Origin: an uncultured Blautia sp.
Lineage (GTDB): Bacteria; Bacillota; Clostridia; Lachnospirales; Lachnospiraceae
DNA length: 5,713 nt
NCBI GenBank assembly: GCA_900552095.1
Contig: URYM01000130.1
Location: 1 to 5,713 of the forward strand
Direction of reading: 5' to 3'
Shown one piece after another: positions 1 to 5,713 of the stretch. The notes beneath the pieces are model-generated. The model saw nothing but the letters and a program-made list of their open reading frames with translations. It was not told the DNA's origin and searched no databases. The first letter of the stretch is position 1; every line of letters starts with the position of its first letter. The position numbers were made by a program, and so were the translations under genes.

Positions 1-10
1 AATGTAGTAA

Positions 11-583
11 GTAAAGTATTCGGCAGGGACGACGCCTCTGTGTGAACTGCTTCCTTATAAAAAACGAAAAGCCGGGATTGTGACAACCGGAAATGAGGTG
101 TTTTTCGGGAGAATTGAAGATACGTTTACACCGGTGGTAAAGAATAAGCTGGCAGATTACGGGATTGAGACGACAGAACATGTGATCCTGGGGGATGATA
201 AAGAGCGTATCACAGAGGCAATTCTGGAAATGAAGGAAAAAGGCTGCGATCTGATTCTGGCCACCGGGGGGATGAGTGTGGATCCCGATGACCGGACACC
301 GGGAGCGATCCGGGCCACCGGCGCCCGGGTGATTTCCTACGGCGCTCCGGTGCTTCCAGGTGCCATGTTCTGCCTGGCGTATTTTGAGGACGGAACGCCG
401 GTGCTGGGACTGCCTGGCTGTGTTATGTACGCTGAAACCACTATTTTTGATCTGATTCTTCCGCGGGCAGCTGCAGGTGTCCGCGTGGAGAGAGAAGACC
501 TGATCCGCCTGGGGCACGGGGGGCTCTGCCTGGGCTGTGAGGTGTGCCATTATCCGGCGTGCAGTTTTGGAAAAAGCGTCTGA
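11..583 (+). CDS. Molybdopterin-binding protein (MoeA/MogA-type domain), 5'-incomplete
   Basis: This is the C-terminal part of a protein with a MoCF_biosynth domain, the fold MogA and MoeA use to bind molybdopterin during adenylation and molybdate insertion. Visible marks are AGIVTTGNEV at the first strand, the DLILATGGMSVDPDD loop (the family's TGG-S/T-x-x-x-x-D signature) and the VLGLPGC segment. The protein ends in a cysteine cluster, C-x2-C-x2-C-x4-C, coded at 527-562. From memory, clostridial relatives of about 340 residues carry this domain and a similar Cys-rich tail next to xdhC and moa genes. The frame is open from 11, but TAG and TAA lie in frame at 5-10. The only in-frame ATG, GTG or TTG is the GTG at 80, which falls inside the conserved IVTTGNE motif and is unlikely to be the true start. 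About half the protein is therefore missing, through a contig edge, an assembly error or a real disruption. It lies 15 bp before moaC and is probably co-transcribed with it. Confidence 0.8.
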   Translation, partial: VKYSAGTTPLCELLPYKKRKAGIVTTGNEVFFGRIEDTFTPVVKNKLADYGIETTEHVILGDDKERITEAILEMKEKGCDLILATGGMSVDPDDRTPGAIRATGARVISYGAPVLPGAMFCLAYFEDGTPVLGLPGCVMYAETTIFDLILPRAAAGVRVEREDLIRLGHGGLCLGCEVCHYPACSFGKSV

Positions 584-598
584 GAAGGAGGGAGAAAT

Positions 599-1075
599 AT
601 GGCAGAGTGGAGTCATTTTGACAGGGATGGAAACGCAGTGATGGTAGACGTGACGGCGAAAGAAGTTACCGCCCGGACTGCGTGCGCGTCCGGAACGATC
701 CGGGTAAACCGGGAAGTGATGGACGCGGTGCGCCGCAGAGAAGTAAAAAAGGGAGATGTGCTGGGGGTGGCACAGGTGGCCGGGATTATGGCGGCCAAAC
801 AGACCTGGTCGCTGATTCCCATGTGCCATCCTCTGTGCATCCGGAAATGTTCCGTGGATTTTGAAGTGGAGGAAGAGAAGCTGGAGATCCGGGCGTTTTC
901 CACGGTAAAGGTGGAGGAGAAGACCGGTGTGGAAATGGAGGCGCTCACCGCCGTGACGACAGCGCTCCTTACGATCTATGATATGTGTAAGGCGATTGAC
1001 AGGAGGATGGAGATTACCGACATTCATCTTGTACGAAAAACCGGGGGAAAGAGCGGAGATTTCAGCTATGATTGA
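599..1075 (+). CDS. moaC: Cyclic pyranopterin monophosphate synthase MoaC
   Basis: MoaC converts the MoaA product, 3',8-cyclo-7,8-dihydro-GTP, into cyclic pyranopterin monophosphate in the cytoplasm, completing the first step of Moco synthesis. The 158-residue length is normal for the family (E. coli 161). Known active-site residues are all present at equivalent numbers: Lys51, His77 in LIPMCHPL, Glu112 and Glu114 in GVEMEALTA, Asp128 and Lys131 in YDMCKA. The C-terminal KTGGKSGDF motif (residues 147-155) is intact. The ATG at 599 follows a strong AGGAGGGAG ribosome binding site at 586-594 with good spacing, and the protein begins as the family does ([16 protein letters not shown]). It follows the molybdopterin-binding gene by 15 bp and overlaps moaA by 8 bp, so MoaC and MoaA are probably translationally coupled. 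Nothing looks damaged. Confidence 0.97.
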   Translation: MAEWSHFDRDGNAVMVDVTAKEVTARTACASGTIRVNREVMDAVRRREVKKGDVLGVAQVAGIMAAKQTWSLIPMCHPLCIRKCSVDFEVEEEKLEIRAFSTVKVEEKTGVEMEALTAVTTALLTIYDMCKAIDRRMEITDIHLVRKTGGKSGDFSYD

Positions 1076-2063
1076 CGGTTTTGGAAGAAGGATCGATTAT
1101 CTCAGGATTTCCGTGACTGACTGGTGCAATCTTCGCTGTGTTTACTGTATGCCGGAGGAAAAAGGCGGGGGAACTTTGGCAGAAAGGCCGGAGGGACAGG
1201 AAGAGAGGGAGCTGGAAAGCGGGGAGATCCTCGCCCTTGTCCGTCTGCTGGCCGGCATGGGGATTGAGAAAATCAAACTGACCGGCGGAGAACCGCTGCT
1301 TTATCCCGGGATTGAGAACCTGGCCGGGGAACTGAAACAGATTTCCGGAATTTCCCAGGTGACGCTGACTACCAATGGAATTTTGCTGGCGGAGAAGGCA
1401 GATGCCCTGGAGGAAGCCGGAATTGACGGGATCAATTTAAGTCTGGATACGCTGGATCCGGAAGTTTTTTTTGCGATTACCCGGAGGAGGGGATTTGCCA
1501 GAGTGATGGAAGGATTTCAACGGATCCTGGAGGGAGGGAAAATTCCGCTGAAGGTGAACTGTGTGCCGGCGCGGATTCTGGGGCAGAAGGCGGAGGAAGT
1601 GGCCGGGTTGGCCCGAAACTATCCGGTGGCGGTGCGGTACATCGAGATGATGCCCATCGGGGAGGGGCGAAATTACGAGAAAGTGGGAGAAGAGTCCATG
1701 CTGGAACTTTTACAGGCCCGCTATGGAAATGCCCGTCCGTTTGCGGGAGAAATGGGAAATGGTCCCGGCCATTATTATGATTTTCCGGGATTTTCCGGAA
1801 AGGTGGGATTTATCAGCGCAGTGACGCATAAATTCTGCAACTCCTGTAATCGGCTGCGCCTCACATCCCGGGGATTTTTAAAGACCTGCCTTCAATATGA
1901 GCAGGGGGTTGATCTGGGTGTGCGCCTCAGATCCGGCGCAAAAGAGGAGGAGATCTGCAGGGCGGTGGAGGAGGCGGTTCGGCAGAAACCGGAGGGGCAT
2001 CAGTTTTCCTGCGCCGGGGGAGAGAAGCTGGAGCGTCACACAATGGCTCAGATAGGAGGATGA
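1068..2063 (+). CDS. moaA: GTP 3',8-cyclase MoaA (radical SAM)
   Basis: MoaA is the radical SAM enzyme that cyclises GTP to 3',8-cyclo-7,8-dihydro-GTP, the substrate of MoaC. The protein has 331 residues, the usual length. The N-terminal SAM-binding 4Fe-4S cluster motif C-x3-C-x2-C is at Cys20, Cys24 and Cys27 ([13 protein letters not shown]). The SAM-contact motif TGGEP is at 72-76. The second, substrate-binding 4Fe-4S site C-x2-C-x13-C is at Cys257, Cys260 and Cys274 ([12 protein letters not shown]). The protein ends in the double glycine tail that MoaA needs (HTMAQIGG, 330-331). The ATG at 1068 was chosen because [15 protein letters not shown] is the family N-terminus and a GGAG lies about 9 bases before it. 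The frame extends upstream to an ATG at 978, but that part only re-reads moaC. The start overlaps the moaC end by 8 bp and the stop overlaps the start region of xdhC. A modest Gly/Glu-rich stretch follows the first cluster (residues 31-52); it does not touch catalytic motifs. Confidence 0.97.
   Translation: MIDGFGRRIDYLRISVTDWCNLRCVYCMPEEKGGGTLAERPEGQEERELESGEILALVRLLAGMGIEKIKLTGGEPLLYPGIENLAGELKQISGISQVTLTTNGILLAEKADALEEAGIDGINLSLDTLDPEVFFAITRRRGFARVMEGFQRILEGGKIPLKVNCVPARILGQKAEEVAGLARNYPVAVRYIEMMPIGEGRNYEKVGEESMLELLQARYGNARPFAGEMGNGPGHYYDFPGFSGKVGFISAVTHKFCNSCNRLRLTSRGFLKTCLQYEQGVDLGVRLRSGAKEEEICRAVEEAVRQKPEGHQFSCAGGEKLERHTMAQIGG
2054..2059 (+). promoter_or_regulatory. Ribosome binding site that decides the xdhC start
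   Basis: A perfect AGGAGG lies at the end of moaA. It directly abuts the ATG at 2060, leaving no spacer, but sits nine bases before the in-frame TTG at 2069, a workable distance. The TTG is therefore the more likely xdhC start, although the ATG overlapping the moaA stop (ATGA) cannot be excluded under translational coupling. Confidence 0.5.
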
Positions 2064-2068
2064 GAAGG

Positions 2069-3085
2069 TTGAAATTTTATGACAGGGCAGCGGAAGAGAG
2101 CAGCGGAGAAGCGAGGATGGTTCTGACGGTTCTGGAGGGAGAAAGTCTGGGGGAAAAATGTCTTCTGGAAGGGGGGAAAATTTTATGGATGTCCCACAGA
2201 GACGGATTTTTCTCACGCCACAGGGAGGAGCTCTGTCCGCCTTTTTCTTTTGGAAAAGAAAAGATCGGGGGAATACAGGTTTTCTGTGACTGCATTCTGC
2301 AGGCAGACAAAATCATTCTCTGCGGAGCAGGACATGTTTCCCTTGCTGTGATCCGCATGGCAAAGCTTCTGGGCTTCTCTGTGACGGTGCTGGAAGACAG
2401 GCCTTCCTTTGCAGACCAGGCCAGGGAAGCCGGAGCCGATCTGGTGATCTGTGCTCCTTTTGCGGAATCGCTGGAGCAGATGCCGGGGGGAGAGGGCGTA
2501 TCTTTTGTGGTTGTAACCCGGGGACATCGATATGATCAGATCTGTCTGAAGGAAATACTGAAAAAACAGTATGATTATGTGGGCATGATGGGAAGCAGAA
2601 GGCGTGCAGCCGCAGTGAGGGAAAGTCTTCGGGCAGAAGGAGTTTCGGAAGCCCGGCTGAGTGGCCTTCACAGTCCCATAGGACTTAAAATCGGGGCAGA
2701 GACGCCGGAGGAAATCGCACTTTCGATTCTGGCTGAGATTGTGGAAGAAAAGAATAAAAAGGGGAAAAGGGGAGGATACGATCCCCGCCTTGTGGAAAAC
2801 TTAAAAGAGCCGGGAGAAAAGATCCTGGCCGTGATCGTGGACAGGAAAGGGTCTGCACCCCGGGCAGCCGGCACGAAGATGGCCATTTTTCCGGATGGAA
2901 GGATCAGCGGTACGATCGGCGGAGGATGTATGGAGGCGGAGGTGATCCGCACGGCGCTTTCCATGCTGCGCAGCGGGGAGGGACAGGCCCGTCTTATGGA
3001 AGTGGAACTGACTGCCCAGGCCGGGGAGGAAGAGGGAATGGTCTGCGGAGGAAAGATTGAGGTACTTCTGGAGCGGATTCGGTGA
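2069..3085 (+). CDS. xdhC: XdhC-family Moco maturation factor, Rossmann domain followed by XdhC_CoxI domain
   Basis: XdhC/CoxI-family proteins bind Moco, help its sulfuration and hand it to xanthine dehydrogenase or related molybdenum hydroxylases. With the TTG start the protein has 338 residues. A short N-terminal region resembles the strands that usually precede the Rossmann domain (QVFCDCILQADKIILCGAGH). The Rossmann (XdhC_C) domain then shows GAGHVS at 86-91, LEDRPSF after strand 2, TRGH at 150-153, GSRRR from 175 and HSPIGL from 201, and ends in the AETPEEIALSILAEI helix. After a charged Lys/Gly-rich linker comes an XdhC_CoxI domain with GSAPR at 261-265, GTIGGG at 281-286, Glu289 and a closing CGGKIEVLLE from Cys326. 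In the classical XdhC the CoxI part comes first and the Rossmann part second, so the order here is reversed. Neighbouring moaC, moaA and molybdopterin-binding genes support a Moco role; the target hydroxylase is not in the window. An ATG start at 2060 would add three residues. Confidence 0.87.
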   Translation: MKFYDRAAEESSGEARMVLTVLEGESLGEKCLLEGGKILWMSHRDGFFSRHREELCPPFSFGKEKIGGIQVFCDCILQADKIILCGAGHVSLAVIRMAKLLGFSVTVLEDRPSFADQAREAGADLVICAPFAESLEQMPGGEGVSFVVVTRGHRYDQICLKEILKKQYDYVGMMGSRRRAAAVRESLRAEGVSEARLSGLHSPIGLKIGAETPEEIALSILAEIVEEKNKKGKRGGYDPRLVENLKEPGEKILAVIVDRKGSAPRAAGTKMAIFPDGRISGTIGGGCMEAEVIRTALSMLRSGEGQARLMEVELTAQAGEEEGMVCGGKIEVLLERIR

Positions 3086-3108
3086 GAAACGTAATTTTTT
3101 TTTGGAAA

Positions 3109-3135
3109 TTAGCACTCGAGTGTTGACGTGGCTAA
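3109..3135 (+). promoter_or_regulatory. Degenerate CIRCE-like operator (putative HrcA site) of clpB
   Basis: The left half TTAGCACTC (3109-3117) matches the CIRCE consensus perfectly. At the canonical nine-base spacing the right half reads CGTGGCTAA (3127-3135), which keeps only the outer GCTAA of GAGTGCTAA (5 of 9 bases). A second candidate right half, GAGTGTTGA (7 of 9 bases), abuts the left half with no spacer. The element covers the -35 hexamer, where bound HrcA would block RNA polymerase, and it precedes a heat-shock chaperone gene. That position supports a regulatory role; HrcA binding itself is inference. I found no tandem GGTCAAA-type CtsR site here. Confidence 0.6.
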
Positions 3136-3151
3136 CAAAAGGTGTTATAGT
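3123..3151 (+). promoter_or_regulatory. Sigma-A-type promoter of clpB
   Basis: The -35 hexamer is TTGACG (3123-3128) and the -10 is TATAGT (3146-3151), separated by exactly 17 bp. A TG at 3143-3144, one base before the -10, makes it an extended -10 promoter. Transcription would begin near 3158, giving an untranslated leader of about 44 bases before the clpB ATG. The leader carries an AAAGGGGGA ribosome binding site (3187-3195). Regulation by the overlapping CIRCE-like element would make this a heat-inducible housekeeping promoter. Confidence 0.85.
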
Positions 3152-3201
3152 GACGCTAGAACAAAGAAAACAGATGATTCTCACGGAAAGGGGGATTGTA
3201 T

Positions 3202-5681
3202 ATGAATATCAGTAAATTTACGCAGAAATCGATTCAGGCGGTTCAGGATCTGGAGAAAACCGCTTATGAGTTTGGAAATCAGGAAATTGAGCAGGAACAT
3301 CTTCTCTATGCTCTGCTTCATCAGGAGGACAGTCTGATCTTGAAACTGATCGAGAAGATGGAGATACAGAAGGAACATTTTCTGAACCGGACGGAGCAGG
3401 CGCTCAACGGGCGGGTGAAGGTATCAGGAGGACAGCCCTATATCGGCCAGTATCTGAACAAAGCGCTGGTCAGCGCAGAAGATGAGGCAAAGGCAATGGG
3501 AGATGAGTACGTTTCGGTGGAACATTTGTTTTTGTCATTGCTAAAACATCCCAGTCCTTCCATGAAGAAATTATTTCAGGAGTACGGCATTACCCGGGAG
3601 CGCTTTTTGCAGGCGCTCTCTACGGTGCGGGGAAATCAGCGGGTGACCAGCGATAATCCGGAAGCCACCTATGATACGCTGACCAAGTACGGACAGGATC
3701 TGGTGGAAAAGGCCCGGGATCAGAAGCTGGATCCGGTAATCGGCCGCGACGGGGAGATCCGGAATGTGATCCGCATTCTTTCCCGTAAGACGAAGAACAA
3801 TCCGGTGCTTATCGGTGAACCGGGCGTGGGAAAAACAGCGGTGGTGGAAGGGCTGGCGCAGCGGATTGTCCGCGGCGATGTGCCCGAGGCGCTCAAAGAT
3901 AAGAAGATTTTTGCCCTTGATATGGGAGCCCTGGTGGCAGGTGCCAAGTACAGAGGAGAATTTGAGGAGCGTCTGAAGGCGGTTCTGGAAGAGGTCAGAA
4001 AAAGCGAGGGAAAAATCATCCTCTTTATCGATGAGCTGCATCTGATCGTAGGTGCGGGAAAGACGGAAGGCGCCATGGATGCGGGAAATATGTTAAAGCC
4101 CATGCTGGCGCGGGGAGAGCTACACTGCATCGGAGCTACCACCCTGGATGAGTACCGGAAGTATATTGAGAAGGATGCGGCTCTGGAGCGTAGATTCCAG
4201 CCGGTCATGGTGGAAGAGCCCACGGTGGAAGATACCATTTCTATCCTCCGGGGATTGAAGGAGCGGTATGAAGTTTTCCATGGGGTGAAGATCACGGACA
4301 GCGCGCTGGTGGCAGCGGCGGCTCTGTCCCAGCGGTATATTTCCGACCGGTTCCTGCCGGATAAGGCGATCGATCTGGTGGATGAGGCCTGTGCGTCGAT
4401 CAAGACGGAACTGGATTCCCTCCCGGCGGAGCTGGATGAGCAGCAGCGCAAAATTATGCAGTTGGAGATTGAGGAGGCTGCACTGAAAAAGGAGACGGAC
4501 AAATTAAGCCAGGATCGCCTGGAAACCCTGCAGAAAGAACTGGCAGAGCTGAGGGAAGAGTTCAGCAGCCAGAAGGTACAGTGGGAAAATGAAAAGAATT
4601 CGGTGGAGAAGCTGTCTCAGTTAAGAGAACAGATTGAAGATCTGAATAAGCAGATCCAGGTGGCGCAGAGAAATTATGATCTGAATAAGGCGGCAGAACT
4701 GCAGTATGGAGAACTGCCCAAGCTGCAGAAGCAGCTGGAGATCGAGGAGCAGAAGGTGCGGGAGAAGGATCTTTCCCTGGTGCATGAAAGTGTGGATGAG
4801 GAGGAGATCGCAAAGATTGTCTCCCGCTGGACCGGAATACCGATCGCAAAGCTGACAGAAGGAGAACGCCAGAAGATTCTGGGACTGGAGGACGAACTGC
4901 ATAAGCGGGTGATCGGACAGGATGAGGCGGTCAGGAAAGTGACAGAAGCGATCCTGCGCTCCAAAGCCGGGATCAAGGATCCCACAAAACCCATTGGATC
5001 CTTCCTTTTCCTGGGGCCTACCGGAGTGGGAAAAACAGAGCTGGCCAAGACGCTGGCGGCCAATCTTTTTGATGATGAAAACAACATGGTCCGGATCGAC
5101 ATGAGTGAGTATATGGAGAAATATTCTGTTTCCCGTCTGATCGGAGCGCCTCCGGGATATGTTGGATATGAGGAAGGCGGTCAGCTGACGGAGGCAGTGC
5201 GTCGGAAACCTTACTCGGTCGTACTCTTTGATGAAATCGAGAAAGCTCATCCCGATGTTTTCAATGTACTCCTGCAGGTGCTGGATGACGGACGGATCAC
5301 GGATTCTCAGGGACGGACGGTAGACTTTAAAAATACGATCCTGATCATGACCTCGAATATTGGTTCCTCCTATCTGCTGGAAGGAATCCAGGAAGACGGC
5401 AGTATCAGCCAGAGTGCTGCCACGATGGTTCAGAATGATCTGCGGAATCATTTCCGTCCGGAGTTCCTGAATCGCCTGGATGAGATTATTATGTTTAAAC
5501 CGCTGACGAAAGACAATATTGGAAATATTGTAGACCTTCTCATGAAGGAACTGAACAGCCGCCTGGAAGAGCAGGAACTTTCAATCTGCCTGAGCGGACC
5601 GGCAAAACAGTTTGTCATTGACGGAGGATACGATCCAGTGTACGGCGCCCGTCCTCTGAAACGATATGTGCAGAAACATGC
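3202..5681 (+). CDS. clpB: ATP-dependent chaperone disaggregase ClpB, 3'-truncated
   Basis: ClpB is a cytoplasmic hexameric AAA+ machine that threads aggregated proteins through its pore, working with DnaK, DnaJ and GrpE. About 826 residues are present and no stop occurs before the window ends. In order: Clp N-domain (1 to about 145); AAA+ domain 1 with Walker A GEPGVGKT (205-212), pore-loop Tyr250 in KYRG, Walker B FIDE ending at Glu278 and arginines 330-331; a coiled-coil M-domain at about 405-525; AAA+ domain 2 with Walker A GPTGVGKT (605-612), pore Tyr653 in GYVG, Walker B LFDE ending at Glu678 and the NR finger Arg758. The M-domain separates ClpB from ClpA, ClpC and ClpE. The ATG at 3202 follows AAAGGGGGA with good spacing and begins the normal N-terminus ([15 protein letters not shown]). 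The sequence stops shortly after [13 protein letters not shown]; roughly 30-40 C-terminal residues are lost because the assembly runs into adapter. All visible catalytic residues are intact. It has its own promoter and is not part of the Moco operon. Confidence 0.97.
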
Positions 5682-5713
5682 CTGTCTCTTATACACATCT
5701 GACGCTGCCGACG
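5682..5713. other. Untrimmed Illumina Nextera adapter (sequencing artefact)
   Basis: The window ends with CTGTCTCTTATACACATCT (5682-5700), the Tn5 mosaic end in Nextera libraries, followed by GACGCTGCCGACG (5701-5713). Together these are the reverse complement of the Nextera Read 1 transposase adapter, short of its last base. Being a synthetic sequence fused to the middle of clpB, it is not genomic. Read forward it adds [10 protein letters not shown] to ClpB; read in reverse it makes an ORF start with MYKRQ. The first base or two of the match may be shared with the true genome sequence. Confidence 0.97.

Noticed and set aside
613..948. Minus-strand open frame of 111 codons opposite moaC
   Set aside because: moaC is certain on the + strand with all catalytic residues. 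The antisense frame is low-complexity, rich in Ser and Thr, with no recognisable motif.
978..1067. Thirty-residue upstream extension of MoaA from the ATG at 978
   Set aside because: The extension only re-reads moaC in another frame and does not resemble MoaA. The family N-terminus begins at the ATG at 1068, which has a GGAG before it.
1465..1472. Run of eight T inside moaA as a possible slippage frameshift
   Set aside because: The reading frame continues intact on both sides with all MoaA motifs in register, so there is no sign of a frameshift.
3086..3108. Run of nine T (3095-3103) after xdhC as a rho-independent terminator
   Set aside because: I could find only a four-base TTCT/AGAA pairing upstream and no GC-rich stem, so a terminator is not supported. 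The tract may instead act as an AT-rich upstream element for the clpB promoter.
3720..4502. Minus-strand open frame of 260 codons
   Set aside because: It lies wholly antisense to the first AAA+ domain and part of the M-domain of clpB and is Ser/Arg-rich, typical of a shadow of a GC-rich conserved gene.
4621..5451. Minus-strand open frame of 276 codons
   Set aside because: It is antisense to the clpB M-domain and second AAA+ domain, with no recognisable domain or ribosome binding site, so I treat it as a shadow frame.
5682..5700. Tn5/IS50-like transposon end interrupting clpB
   Set aside because: The mosaic end is followed by the synthetic Nextera primer tail and then the end of the sequence, with no transposase or cargo, so it is library adapter.
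1..5713. CRISPR array, tRNA or rRNA, insertion sequence, toxin-antitoxin or defence genes
   Set aside because: I saw no spaced direct repeats, structural RNA signatures, transposase motifs or defence genes. Apart from the 116-base xdhC-clpB gap, the short left edge and the adapter, the window is filled by five conserved genes.

Overview
The window most likely comes from a mid-GC Gram-positive anaerobe of the class Clostridia, probably a gut Lachnospiraceae-type bacterium. This rests on protein character, the gene set and the strong GGAGG-type ribosome binding sites; I cannot run a search to confirm it. All convincing genes are on the + strand.

Positions 11-3085 hold four tightly packed genes that look like one transcription unit for molybdenum cofactor (Moco) synthesis and delivery. 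They are the C-terminal part of a molybdopterin-binding protein (MoeA/MogA-type domain), moaC, moaA and an xdhC-family maturation factor. MoaA and MoaC together convert GTP to cyclic pyranopterin monophosphate. The molybdopterin-binding protein would act later, at the adenylation or metal-insertion stage. XdhC binds and sulfurates finished Moco for xanthine dehydrogenase-type hydroxylases. The combination suggests the operon serves a purine or other molybdenum hydroxylase encoded outside the window. The operon promoter lies upstream of the window, and the first gene is broken or truncated at the left edge.

Positions 3086-3201 form the only sizeable intergenic region. It holds a near-consensus sigma-A promoter (TTGACG, 17 bp, extended-10 TATAGT) overlapped by a degenerate CIRCE-like heat-shock operator. 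From 3202 the reading frame runs open to the right edge. It encodes the chaperone disaggregase ClpB, complete except for roughly its last 30-40 residues.

The last 32 bases (5682-5713) are not genomic. They match the Illumina Nextera transposon-end adapter, so the assembly ends inside clpB with untrimmed adapter. I see no undescribed system here. The points worth a second look are the adapter tail and the false proteins it creates, the atypical CIRCE geometry, the reordered domains of XdhC, and the broken left end of the first gene.
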